Source of the DNA: Candidatus Contendibacter sp.
GTDB lineage: Bacteria > Pseudomonadota > Gammaproteobacteria > Competibacterales > Competibacteraceae
Assembly (NCBI GenBank): GCA_029624675.1
Contig: JARSSP010000041.1
Coordinates: forward strand, 186,001-250,000
DNA length: 64,000 nucleotides
Reading direction: 5' to 3'
Shown here: positions 19,276-27,711 of the stretch, piece after piece
Layout: the number at the start of each line of letters is the position of its first letter
Numbering within the stretch: the first letter of the stretch is position 1
Program-made: the position numbers and the translations under genes
The notes under the pieces: model-generated
What the model was told of the DNA's origin: nothing
Seen by the model: the letters and a program-made list of their open reading frames with translations, nothing else
Database searches by the model: none

Positions 19276-21436
19276 GGCCAGCACCAGCGGCGAAAAGGTG
19301 GTCAGTCACATTGCCCAGACGCTGTTCGATGCGAGCGGCCAAATCCTGGGGCGCATCGCCCGATCCCTGGGCCAGAAGCTTCAAAACCTCGATACGCACC
19401 TGTTTGTGATCGGTGCGCAAGCCTTGGAAAAGCCCAGCAAGCGCGGTGTGCAGATAAAGTTCCGCAAGTTCGGTGAGCGGGTTGCCATCGGCAGGGAGTT
19501 GTTTCAGCAAAGTGAGCAGCATGTTGCTGGAAGTTTCGCCATGCTCTACCGAGGTCTCGAAGAGACGCAGCCGTTCCATGATATCGCCCAACTCCAGATT
19601 GAATTTTTGGACCTGTTCGGCGCGGTGGTTGGGGTGGCTGGAAAACCGATTGTGTAAGTCTTCGCACAAAGCTTGCGCCGATTCGCGGTTTAGCGCCTCT
19701 TTCAGCGCCATTCCGGCCACGGTGTAAAGTTCTTTGAAAAATGGCGCAAATTCCGGTTTGAGCGTGCCGGATTTGGGTTCGATCTGGTCTGGGAGAGAAA
19801 TAAACACGCCGAAAGTCGGAAATAATCCTGCGGCCATCTGGTGTGCGATGCGATCAGATCGGTCGATAGCGTGCGATTTTTTAAAGTTTTCCAGTGCTTC
19901 CACGAAGTTTGGCCCGTTGGCCTTTTTTCCAACCGGCGTGCAAGCATTGAGAAAACTTGCTCCTTGCACATCGTCCCAAGGATTGAGGGTCGTGGATTCC
20001 TTTTCTGCCTCTTCTTCCATCCGAACCACCAAGTTGTTGAGCATCCTTGCCCTGAAAGAAAGTCCATCTGGAGCAGGTTGGGGTAGATCGGGGTGGCAGG
20101 CGCGCAAGATGCGATGGGAGAGATCGAAGAGCCGCGCGAAAACATCCAAACCTCGGTAAAGATGACTGGCGGTGCTCACGGTGAAGGCGCGGGCCAGCGT
20201 GCGCTGGGTAGCGCCAAAATCGTGCCAAGCCTTGCGGCTATACAGTTTCCGGTAGAGGGCCAAATCGAGTTCGGCCAGACGGCGCAACCTGTTTTCTGGC
20301 TTTTCCTTTGGGGCATCGGGTGACGCTGCTGGCGGTTCTGGTGGAGAAGATTCAGGGGCAGGCGCAGTTGCCGGTTTGCTGTCTTTCGGCGGAGCGGCGC
20401 GAAAGCGTTCCTGAAAAAACAGGGCCAGGGCGGGATCGAATGGGAATGCGATGCGCGGGATATCGAGAAGGGATGCGTCCGGTTTGCCCACCCGCTCCAG
20501 GATAAATTCATCCACCCGCCCCAAATCCAAGGTCTCGAACACGCGGTTCAGGATCAGCGCCGCGAAACGGGGGTGCTGCTCCTCCAGGCGATATTCCTCG
20601 CAAGCGGTCTTGATCGCGTCCGGGCTGTCGGTCAGCAGTTCCAACAGCAGTTCCCGGTCGATGCCGTCCCACCTATGCCCCGCCAACAACCTTCCCCAGT
20701 CACTGGACGAGGCGTTCGGCCCATGTTCGGCGATTACTTTTTTGGTCTGGTGGATGGTGGCTGCGCGTTGCTGGATCTGAGCCAAAACCTCCAGACTGGC
20801 CCGAATATCCATTTCGTCCAAGGTAGCCACTTGCAGGAATTTGGCGCGATGCGTGCCCCAACGCAGCAAGCGTTCTTGCAGGAGGGGCAGCAATTCGGAT
20901 TGACCGGGCGCGTTATCGAGAATGATGTAAAACGGAGCCGATGGCTCTGGCGCTAGTTTCTTGTTGAGATACCCGAATAGATCAAACAGGAAATCGACGA
21001 ACCAGAGGGCGTGGTTGGCGTCGAACAGCACGTTGGCGGCGGAGGGGTCTTTTCGTGGGCCATAGGTGGTTCCCGAAGCGAGGTGGGAAACGGCATCGGT
21101 AGCCGAAAAGTTGCAATAATCCAGCGTCTCGGATAGATCATGCCCACCGAGATGGTGCTGAAACAGGTCGAGCAGAGTACAGACCCTATTCCGTTTTGGG
21201 CCGCGCATGGGCCGGACCCGCACACCGTGGATCGTCGCGATGCCGTCATCGCCCGATGGAACCATATCGGCTACCGACGTGCCGGTGAAATCCAGATCGA
21301 ACACCATGACTCTGTTGGCTGAATCCAGCCCGCGCAAGTGCTGGGCCAGCAGAAAAGAAAGCATGGTCTTGCCCACGCCGCCCTTGACGGACTGGACACA
21401 GACGATGCGGACATTATCTCCAAGCTTCGCGCCCAT
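19262..21436 (-). CDS. ParA/MinD-like ATPase with long C-terminal extension, cluster gene 3
   Basis: Begins with VRIVCVQSVKGGVGKTMLSF, the deviant Walker A of ParA/MinD/SIMIBI ATPases with its signature Lys, followed by VMVFDLDFTGTSVAD (Walker A' Asp region) and FYIILDNAPGQSE (Walker B-like). The N-terminal ~330 residues fit the ATPase. The remaining ~390 residues, after a Pro/Ala-rich linker (APAPESSPPEPPAASPDAPK), are helical and unlike a normal MinD. I chose the ATG at 21436 (724 residues) because GGGGAGGAAAC precedes it perfectly; the open frame extends 10 codons further up. It probably acts as a nucleotide-dependent scaffold or chaperone for the cluster rather than in plasmid partition, since no ParB or parS is nearby. 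Confidence 0.75.
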   Translation of the reverse strand: MGAKLGDNVRIVCVQSVKGGVGKTMLSFLLAQHLRGLDSANRVMVFDLDFTGTSVADMVPSGDDGIATIHGVRVRPMRGPKRNRVCTLLDLFQHHLGGHDLSETLDYCNFSATDAVSHLASGTTYGPRKDPSAANVLFDANHALWFVDFLFDLFGYLNKKLAPEPSAPFYIILDNAPGQSELLPLLQERLLRWGTHRAKFLQVATLDEMDIRASLEVLAQIQQRAATIHQTKKVIAEHGPNASSSDWGRLLAGHRWDGIDRELLLELLTDSPDAIKTACEEYRLEEQHPRFAALILNRVFETLDLGRVDEFILERVGKPDASLLDIPRIAFPFDPALALFFQERFRAAPPKDSKPATAPAPESSPPEPPAASPDAPKEKPENRLRRLAELDLALYRKLYSRKAWHDFGATQRTLARAFTVSTASHLYRGLDVFARLFDLSHRILRACHPDLPQPAPDGLSFRARMLNNLVVRMEEEAEKESTTLNPWDDVQGASFLNACTPVGKKANGPNFVEALENFKKSHAIDRSDRIAHQMAAGLFPTFGVFISLPDQIEPKSGTLKPEFAPFFKELYTVAGMALKEALNRESAQALCEDLHNRFSSHPNHRAEQVQKFNLELGDIMERLRLFETSVEHGETSSNMLLTLLKQLPADGNPLTELAELYLHTALAGLFQGLRTDHKQVRIEVLKLLAQGSGDAPQDLAARIEQRLGNVTDHLFAAGAGHADP

Positions 21437-21478
21437 GTTTCCTCCCCATTCTGGCCGAAACGCCATTATCGCTACGCG

Positions 21479-22726
21479 TTATGCAACCGCTGCTTTGCGC
21501 GATTGTAAGTAAAAGAAATCCATGTCCGATCTGCTGTCTTGTAAACGGAAGCGCCGACCCGCCAAGCCGAGAAAATGACCTGCTTCGATCCGCACGGGTC
21601 GATTATGGTAACGGATATAAAAAGCATCCGCTTGTCCAGCCAGGAATGCCGCCACCGTGCTTCGATCTTCCTCGGGAGGGTACATTTCGCCGATGGCCGG
21701 ACGGATCTTGGTGACGGCGATTCGCGATTCGGGTTCGGGGAGCAGGGGAAGGGATTCGGGCCGCTCGTCCCCCCAGAGCACCCCAAACAGGTTGCAGCGC
21801 AGATTCGCCGCCAGAAATGTGGCTTCGCCGGCGAAGCGGACGTTGATCTCGGTGATCAGCGGCGCGCGGCCAGGCCGGCTCAGAAAATCCACAGCGAAAT
21901 ATCCCCAGTATCCCTTGGCCGCCAAAACGCAACCGACCCGCCCGGTGAGGTTCAAAAGCGCCTCCTCGTCCCCATCGCCGGGAAAAATCGGATACAAAAA
22001 GCCATCGAACTGGAAGTTGTCGAGCAGCAATTCATCGACGCCCAGGACGAACACCGCACCGCCGCGCGATACCAGCCCGTGACCGGAAAAAGTCAGGGCG
22101 CCGGGTACGTACCGGGTCACGAGAAACCGGGAACCGGCACCCGCCAAACCGGATGCGGCGATACGAGTCAAGTATCCATCCAAATCTTCGATGGTGCGAA
22201 CCAGCCCCGCGCCAGAACCTCCAGCCGACACTTCGGGCTGAACGAATAGCGCGCCCCACGCGCGTAACCGGGCCGGCAGCTCCCGGCGGAGAATTTCGCG
22301 GTCCCGGCAACAGAAAAACGGCGGAAGCGGCAAACCGGCGTCCCGCAACCATTGAAATTGCCGCACTTTGTTGTTGAGCGCATCGCTCACCCAAGGAGCC
22401 GGACCGAACAAGCAAAGACCCTCTCTCGGTTCCAGGCCGGACATGGTGAAGGCTGCCAGCGGGATGATGTCCAGCCTTCGGAACGGTAAATCGCCGCGAT
22501 CCCAGGCCCGGATGAACCGGCGATTGATCTCCTCCGGCAACTCTTGGCGCAGCACGAGCGAGCCATCCTTGGCCACCGGGTCTTCGGTATCGGGAAACAG
22601 ACGATAACCGAGGACTGGTTGAGGGTCGGGGAACCCCCGGCGGGCCAGAAATCGCCGGAAAGCGGGAATCAGCGCATCGAAGCGTTGATCGAACAGCCAG
22701 ACGAAAAGGGCGCCGCTGGTTTGCAT
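21479..22726 (-). CDS. ATP-grasp ligase, cluster gene 2
   Basis: Predicted ATP-grasp carboxylate-amine/thiol ligase of 415 residues. After a pre-ATP-grasp region it has ALNNKVRQFQWLRDAGLPLP (start of the ATP-grasp fold), LFVQPEVSAGGSGAGLVRT (nucleotide-binding loop) and GYFAVDFLS...LITEINVRFAG, in which the E-x-N pair is the usual Mg/ATP ligand. The gene lies 18 bases after the amidinotransferase stop, so the two are coupled. ATP-grasp enzymes activate a carboxylate as an acyl phosphate; here the plausible substrate is the guanidino acid produced by the upstream enzyme, or a peptide. That link is inference from neighbourhood only. Confidence 0.8.
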   Translation of the reverse strand: MQTSGALFVWLFDQRFDALIPAFRRFLARRGFPDPQPVLGYRLFPDTEDPVAKDGSLVLRQELPEEINRRFIRAWDRGDLPFRRLDIIPLAAFTMSGLEPREGLCLFGPAPWVSDALNNKVRQFQWLRDAGLPLPPFFCCRDREILRRELPARLRAWGALFVQPEVSAGGSGAGLVRTIEDLDGYLTRIAASGLAGAGSRFLVTRYVPGALTFSGHGLVSRGGAVFVLGVDELLLDNFQFDGFLYPIFPGDGDEEALLNLTGRVGCVLAAKGYWGYFAVDFLSRPGRAPLITEINVRFAGEATFLAANLRCNLFGVLWGDERPESLPLLPEPESRIAVTKIRPAIGEMYPPEEDRSTVAAFLAGQADAFYIRYHNRPVRIEAGHFLGLAGRRFRLQDSRSDMDFFYLQSRKAAVA

Positions 22727-22744
22727 GGCGTTCGATCCTCGTCT

Positions 22745-23845
22745 TCATTCAAGATTGTCGGGATCGGGGAAACCATAATCACCCATCCCGCCTCGGCGCC
22801 GCAGATCGCAGGTGGCGCAATGGAACCCGCCGCCCAGCGTATAAACATGGCGAAAAGGCAATTCGACGGTTTGGAAACCAAGCGATTGCAGCAGACGAAT
22901 GGTCGGCTGTTCGTGGCGTTCCACAACCACCCTGCCCGGATCGAGAACCAGCAGATTCATGCTCAACCAGGGGCTGGATAGAAAAAGCGGCCAATCTTCC
23001 GGCAACGCCGGAGCGGGCGCATCGACCATCGCCCACCCCGCCCGCCGGAAAAGCTCTTTTTGGTGGCATGGCCGAGTCGGATTCACCAGCAACAATCCGG
23101 GCCGCAACGGCATGATGGTGGAATCCAGGTGCATCGGATTCGGATCGTCGAAGGACAGGCGATGGAGGCGAAAGCCCGGAGGCAGGTGACGCCGAATCCA
23201 GCGAATTCCGGCAAGATTGGTCACCTGGCTGCGCTGGATGAAGAGATCCCGCCCGCAGCGCACCATGTCCGCCGCGTCGAAGCAGGGTTCCGCTTCCGTG
23301 GTCACGAAGCGACCGGCCGCCGCCTGGAGGTTTCTTTCCCGAGGCGAGTCCGCGTCGTAGTCCCACCGATAAAGATCGTCACCTTTCAGCGGTTTGGGCG
23401 CGCACAACCAGCCGGCTCCCTCGTGGGCGCAGCGATTCAGGATGCCGCGATAGGCGCGATACTCGAAATGGCGCTGACGCCACCCCATGGAAGCTTCGAG
23501 GACGGTATCTCCCAGCACCGCGAGGAGATCGCGCGGCATCGCGGCATACAGTCCCTGTGATGCGAAATCCGGGGTCGTGAAGGATCGGGAGTGGTCGATA
23601 TGGTCGGGGCGATGGACAACGATGCCTTCTTGCCGCAGACGCTGCGCCAGTCCATCCAGTTCGCGCTCGGCGGATTCGAGCATGTCGGGTGGAAAGGGGC
23701 CACCGCCGTAGCGTTCGAGCAGGGGAAGGTTGCGAGGCGAGACACAAGCGCGAATGGTTGGATCCAGCATCGGCGCGCAAGCACCGTGGGCCGTGCCGAC
23801 GATCACTTCTTGCAAGGGGCTCCATTCGTCGTAACTGCTGACCAT
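22745..23845 (-). CDS. Glycine amidinotransferase homologue, first gene of the nine-gene cluster
   Basis: Clear homologue of L-arginine:glycine amidinotransferase (GATM), which moves the amidino group of arginine to an amine. It is 366 residues long. EPCFDAADMVRCGRDLFIQR, DDPNPMHLDST and GGGFHCATCDLRRRG match the family. Counting by hand, the residues corresponding to human Asp170, Asp254, His303 and Cys407 are Asp106, Asp190, His239 and Cys343, with constant spacing, so the enzyme should be active; the NPM segment associated with small acceptors such as glycine is kept. The start is ATG 23845, 76 bases after gdhA. In bacteria such enzymes feed creatine-like compounds or natural products. Clustering with an ATP-grasp and a radical SAM enzyme favours a dedicated guanidino metabolite or modification. 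Confidence 0.92.
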   Translation of the reverse strand: MVSSYDEWSPLQEVIVGTAHGACAPMLDPTIRACVSPRNLPLLERYGGGPFPPDMLESAERELDGLAQRLRQEGIVVHRPDHIDHSRSFTTPDFASQGLYAAMPRDLLAVLGDTVLEASMGWRQRHFEYRAYRGILNRCAHEGAGWLCAPKPLKGDDLYRWDYDADSPRERNLQAAAGRFVTTEAEPCFDAADMVRCGRDLFIQRSQVTNLAGIRWIRRHLPPGFRLHRLSFDDPNPMHLDSTIMPLRPGLLLVNPTRPCHQKELFRRAGWAMVDAPAPALPEDWPLFLSSPWLSMNLLVLDPGRVVVERHEQPTIRLLQSLGFQTVELPFRHVYTLGGGFHCATCDLRRRGGMGDYGFPDPDNLE

Positions 23846-23869
23846 CGTACATTTCGAGCCTGGTTGCGC

Positions 23870-23902
23870 GTCGCCGGCCCGGAAGTCGGCCGAACCGGCG
23901 AC
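23870..23902. repeat. Inverted repeat between gdhA and the nine-gene cluster
   Basis: GTCGCCGG and CCGGCGAC form perfect 8-base arms with an inner GGCC/GGCC pairing. No T run follows on either strand, so it may be a REP-like palindrome or part of a Rho-dependent end for gdhA rather than a true intrinsic terminator. Confidence 0.4.
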
Positions 23903-23921
23903 GAAAAGGTCGATTGAGCGG

Positions 23922-25277
23922 TTAAACGACGCCCTGGTCGATCATGGCGTCGGCGACCTTGCGGAAGCCGGCGATATTGGCGCCGAGCACCAAGTTGCCG
24001 GGCGCGCCGAATTCCTTGGCGGTCTCGCTGGCGGCGCGGTAGATATTGGCCATGATCCGCTGGAGCTTGGCGTCCACTTCCTCGAAGGTCCACTGCAACA
24101 TGCTGGCGTTCTGGCTCATCTCCAACTGGCTGGTGGCAACGCCGCCGGCGTTGGCGGCCTTGGCCGGGCCATAGGCGATGCCGGAGGCCAGGAATTTGTC
24201 GATGGCGTCGGCGGTGGAGGGCATGTTGGCGCCCTCGGAAATGCAGATGCAGCCATTTTTCAGCAATGCGGCGGCGTCCTCCGCGCTGACTTCGTTCTGG
24301 GTGGCGCTGGGGAAAGCGGCCTGGCAGGGCACGCTCCAGACGCCATTGCGGCCAGCGGGGTAATCCTCGACCGGGGTGTAGACCGCACTCGGCCGTTGTT
24401 CGGCGTAACGGGTCAACCGGGCGCGTTCAACTTCCTTGACGCGCTTGAGCAGGTCCAGATCAATGCCGTTCTTGTCGTAAATCATGCCATTGGAGTCGCT
24501 GACGGTGACTGGCTTGGCGCCCACCTGATAGAGCTTCTCAATGGTGTAGATGGAAACGTTGCCAGAGCCGGAGACCGTGCAGACCTTGCCTTCCAGGGAG
24601 TCGCCACGCTCGGCCAGCATGTTTTGGGCGAAGTAGACCGCGCCGTAGCCGGTAGCCTCGGTGCGCACCAGGGAGCCGCCCCAGTTCAGGCCCTTGCCGG
24701 TCAACACGCCTTCGTACCTGCCGGTCAGGCGCTTGTACTGACCGTAGAGATAGCCGATCTCGCGGCCACCGACGCCGATGTCGCCCGCCGGCACATCGAT
24801 GGTGGCGCCGATGTGGCGGAACAGCTCGGTCATGAACGACTGGCAGAACCGCATGATTTCGTTGTCGGACTTGCCCTTGGGATCGAAGTTGGAGCCACCC
24901 TTGGCGCCGCCGATGGCCAGGCCGGTCAGGGAGTTCTTGAAAATCTGCTCGAAGCCCAGGAATTTGATGGTGCCGGCGGTGACGTTGGGGTGGAAGCGCA
25001 GACCGCCCTTGTAGGGGCCGATGGCGGAGTTGAATTCGATGCGGTAGCCCTTGTTGACCTGCACGCTACCCCGATCATCGAGCCAGGCGACCCGAAACAG
25101 GATTTGGCGTTCCGGTTCGACGATGCGCTGGATGATGTTGTGCTTCTGGTACTTGGGATTGCGGTCGAGCAGGGGCTTGAGCGAGGACAGGACCTCGTCG
25201 GCCGCTTGATAGAATTCGTCCTGCGCCGGGCTGGACTGCTTGAGGTAGTTGATCGTGTCGTGGATATAGGAAGACAT
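23922..25277 (-). CDS. gdhA: NADP-type glutamate dehydrogenase
   Basis: Hexameric glutamate dehydrogenase interconverting 2-oxoglutarate plus ammonium with glutamate. The 451-residue length is that of the small bacterial GDH. GPYKGGLRFHPNV and GLAIGGAKGGSNFDPKGKS carry the substrate-binding Lys residues and DVPAGDIGVGGREIGYL is typical. VSGSGNVSIYTIEKL is the dinucleotide-binding site. I chose the ATG at 25277, which has AAGGAAAA upstream and gives MSSYIHDTINYLKQ; the open frame extends 20 codons further without a ribosome site. It lies between the tyrosine recombinase and the nine-gene cluster, and together with gltBD brackets that cluster. Confidence 0.97.
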   Translation of the reverse strand: MSSYIHDTINYLKQSSPAQDEFYQAADEVLSSLKPLLDRNPKYQKHNIIQRIVEPERQILFRVAWLDDRGSVQVNKGYRIEFNSAIGPYKGGLRFHPNVTAGTIKFLGFEQIFKNSLTGLAIGGAKGGSNFDPKGKSDNEIMRFCQSFMTELFRHIGATIDVPAGDIGVGGREIGYLYGQYKRLTGRYEGVLTGKGLNWGGSLVRTEATGYGAVYFAQNMLAERGDSLEGKVCTVSGSGNVSIYTIEKLYQVGAKPVTVSDSNGMIYDKNGIDLDLLKRVKEVERARLTRYAEQRPSAVYTPVEDYPAGRNGVWSVPCQAAFPSATQNEVSAEDAAALLKNGCICISEGANMPSTADAIDKFLASGIAYGPAKAANAGGVATSQLEMSQNASMLQWTFEEVDAKLQRIMANIYRAASETAKEFGAPGNLVLGANIAGFRKVADAMIDQGVV

Positions 25278-25364
25278 AACGGGGTTTTCCTTGATTTGAT
25301 TTGGATTTTTGTCGCAAACCTTCACTCCGCCGGACAAACCCGCCCGGTTCGAAGCGGCGGAAGT

Positions 25365-26537
25365 TTAATCTTTGAGCCGATGCCGTTCCATGGTTTCGTG
25401 CCATTCCTTCTCCTCGGCGTGCAGGTACAAACCGGTAGTGTCGATGCGGGCGTGGCGGGCGTTGCGCTGGAGGAATTGAATGTCGATGCCAGCGTCGGCC
25501 TGATGGGTGATGCTGGTATGGCGGAACCAGTGGGTCGATGCGCGGCGCAGCTTATCAGCTTGATGGGGGTCATCCGCTTCCAGTCGCGCCGCTGCTTTCG
25601 CCACCAGATCCTTGACGATGCGGTAAATCATGTTGTCGCCGATGCCGCCGGTGCCCTTGAGGTTGAGCACCAGCGGGGTGGTTTCGTCCGGGGCGGGCAG
25701 GGGCGGCAGGCCGTAAAAGCGCCGGTAGTCGCGCAGGGCTTGCAGCATGTCCTGGTTGACGGGGACCTGGGCTTCCTTGCGGCCCTTGCCGATCACCCGC
25801 CACCACCAGCGCCCGCGAACCTGGACGAAGCTACCCATGGTGTGTTCCGCGACTTCGCTGACCCGAGGACCGAGCAGGTAGAGCAGGGCGGTCAGATACC
25901 TGGCGCGGGCGTGGTGCTGGCGGTCGCGTTCGCTGTCGCGGGGTAGCTGTTCGACCGTGGCGAGCAGAGCTTGCCATTGGTCGTGTTCGAGAAAGCGTTC
26001 CACCTGGCGCATGGGTTGATGGCCGCGACCCCGGCGGCGAGCCAGCGCCAGCGGGTTGCCGGCGAGATAGCCGGCCTTGACCAGATAGCTGAACAGGGAG
26101 TTGACGATCAGCATGGCGACTTTGCGGCTGGCGGGGTTGAGCGGACCGAGAAAGGGTCGCCAGCGGGGGCTGAAGCGGGGCGCTTTTTGCCCGCACCAGC
26201 GGTCGCGGGGTTGGGGGTCGGTCAGAAAATTCTCGTAAAGAATGCAATCCTCGCGGGTGAGACTGGACAGCGGTTTGCCGCGTTCCAGCAGCGCCCACAA
26301 CAGTAGGCGCTCGGCTTCCTTGCGGTAGTTGCGCAGGGTTTGCGGTGAGTCGTGAAATTCGGTCAGCCAGGCTTGCACGGCTTCCAGATCGTTGCCGGCG
26401 GCCAGTTGGCAGACCACGTCCGGCCCGGCGCGGTTATGGCCGGCGTGACCGTCCAGTTCGTCGGGCAGGCGCAGGCGCTCCAGGGGCAATGGTGGGGGAG
26501 TGGCAACGGTGGGGGTAGGAATCGGAAGGGTCTTCAT
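25365..26537 (-). CDS. Tyrosine recombinase/integrase
   Basis: Site-specific recombinase of 390 residues. The N-terminal SAM-like core-binding domain (EFHDSPQTLRNYRKEAERLL) is followed by the catalytic domain with LLGPRVSEVAEH (Arg I), GKGRKEAQVPV (Lys strand), HWFRHTSITHQADAG (HxxR) and TTGLYLHAEE (nucleophile Tyr). The second His region reads NARHARIDTT, where many family members have GH. All catalytic positions appear present, so it should be active. It is placed 87 bases upstream of gdhA and next to decayed gene remnants, marking a mobile or formerly mobile segment. No att site or tRNA gene was recognised nearby. Confidence 0.92.
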   Translation of the reverse strand: MKTLPIPTPTVATPPPLPLERLRLPDELDGHAGHNRAGPDVVCQLAAGNDLEAVQAWLTEFHDSPQTLRNYRKEAERLLLWALLERGKPLSSLTREDCILYENFLTDPQPRDRWCGQKAPRFSPRWRPFLGPLNPASRKVAMLIVNSLFSYLVKAGYLAGNPLALARRRGRGHQPMRQVERFLEHDQWQALLATVEQLPRDSERDRQHHARARYLTALLYLLGPRVSEVAEHTMGSFVQVRGRWWWRVIGKGRKEAQVPVNQDMLQALRDYRRFYGLPPLPAPDETTPLVLNLKGTGGIGDNMIYRIVKDLVAKAAARLEADDPHQADKLRRASTHWFRHTSITHQADAGIDIQFLQRNARHARIDTTGLYLHAEEKEWHETMERHRLKD

Positions 26538-26761
26538 GATCGGTGGGGGTCTGGTGGAGGCGGTAACTGGGTGGCGCTAGTTGGCGATTGCCGGATGCGT
26601 TTATATCCTGCCACAGGATCGCGTGCGTGGAGATTCGTCACCGCGCTGTGGACCATCGGGGTCCGCTACCTGGACCAGGCGGCGCCGTGTCCCGGTATGA
26701 GGGTGGTCAGCGGGTCCCGCACCCGTACCACATCAGCCGGCACTCGGCCGCTGGCGTTTGA

Positions 26762-26935
26762 TTACTGATCCGGAGAAGAAAGCGAATCCAGCAGCGCTTG
26801 CACTTGCCGCGCTTGCGCTTCCTGGCCCAGTTTTCGGAATCCATCCCGCGAGCGGCTCAGCACCGCCACACCTTGCTCTGTTTCGCCGATGGCGCAGAGA
26901 AACTGCCCCAAATCCAAACCCACGTAGATGACGCC
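26762..26935 (-). pseudogene. Remnant of a TPR-type protein
   Basis: The last ~57 codons of an open frame ending at 26762 read like a tetratricopeptide tail (LGQFLCAIGETEQGVAVL, FRKLGQEAQARQVQALL). No start or upstream TPR units remain; the frame runs back into the neighbouring decayed ATPase. The ~220 bases from 26538 to 26761, between this remnant and the integrase start, hold nothing I recognise. Confidence 0.45.
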
Positions 26936-27004
26936 GTCCAGCCGGCCTAGCCCTCGCCCTTGGCGACCTTGATGCGGGCGATGTCGCCCAGCACGATGCT
27001 GTGC

Positions 27005-27511
27005 TCGCCAGCCCCAAGGCAAGGCATAAAGGTTTTCGCCGAGTGGGCGGGGCGAGCCGCCGTGCAGGACCGCGCCGCGCCGCAACCGCTGGCCGGCCCC
27101 AAGCCTTGCTCAAACGCCTTGATGCCGGCGACATCCGAAAGCGTGACCTGGGACGCCGCCTTGATTTCCAGAGCGACCAGAATCCCGTTTTCTCCAGGAC
27201 GAAATCCACCTCCCGTCCGGAGCGGTCCCGCCAAAAATAGAGCCGGCGGCCGGTCAAATCCAGCGCGCGCCAAGCTTGCAGCGACTGAAAAATCGCCTGT
27301 TCCAGCCAGAATCCCTGATCCAGACGGCCGGAGAGATCTTGTCGGCTCCGGATGCCCGCCAGCCAAGCCGCCAACCCGCAATCGCTCCAGTACAGCTTGC
27401 GGCTTTTGATCAAACCGGTGGTCGGATTGGGCCGGTCAGGACGACGACCGGCAACGCCCGCAATGCGGCTTGCAAGCGCTCGGTCAGCCAGCGTTTTTTA
27501 AAATTATTCAT
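27005..27511 (-). pseudogene. Internally deleted, frameshifted AAA ATPase of the DUF4143 type
   Basis: The 5' end (ATG at 27511) reads MNNFKKRWLTERLQAALRAL followed by PVVVLTGP, the beginning of the AAA domain in DUF4143 ATPases. The Walker A and roughly the next 200 codons are missing. The frame is then lost and resumes as LIKSRKLYWSDCGLAAWLAG, RLYFWRDRSGREVDFVLE, VALEIKAASQVTLSDVAG and PRPLGENLYALPWGW, all typical of the family's C-terminal domain but spread over three frames. At least one large internal deletion and two frameshifts are needed. It cannot make a functional protein. Confidence 0.75.
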
Positions 27512-27531
27512 ACCAAGATTAAAATTTATTC

Positions 27532-27690
27532 ATGACGCGACATCAATGCCCGCGATGCGGAAATGTCGGCAGGATTGCGAAAGGGGAGTGGGCGGGCGCG
27601 ATGCCCTTCCCTCGCATGGGTTATGATTGCGCCTGCGTGGACGCGACCGACAACGGCGCGATTCAAAGAACAGCGGCCACTGATCACTAG
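27532..27690 (+). CDS. Possible 52-residue zinc-ribbon-like small protein
   Basis: A short open frame from ATG 27532 to TAG 27690 encodes a protein starting MTRHQCPRCGNVGRI and containing a second Cys pair (DCAC), so a C-x2-C / C-x-C zinc site is possible. There is no clear ribosome site (upstream AAAATTTATTC), and codon use is not decisive. It ends about 20 bases before the next gene. It could be chance or a leader peptide. Confidence 0.25.
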   Translation: MTRHQCPRCGNVGRIAKGEWAGAMPFPRMGYDCACVDATDNGAIQRTAATDH

Positions 27691-27711
27691 ATTATGAAGG
27701 GGGAGAATGCG

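Noticed and set aside
23870-23902. Strong intrinsic terminator between gdhA and the cluster
   Set aside because: Hairpin is clear but no T run follows, so I recorded it only as an inverted repeat.
24396-25946. 516-codon plus-strand open frame opposite gdhA and the integrase
   Set aside because: Covers two well-supported genes in antisense; no protein-family features.
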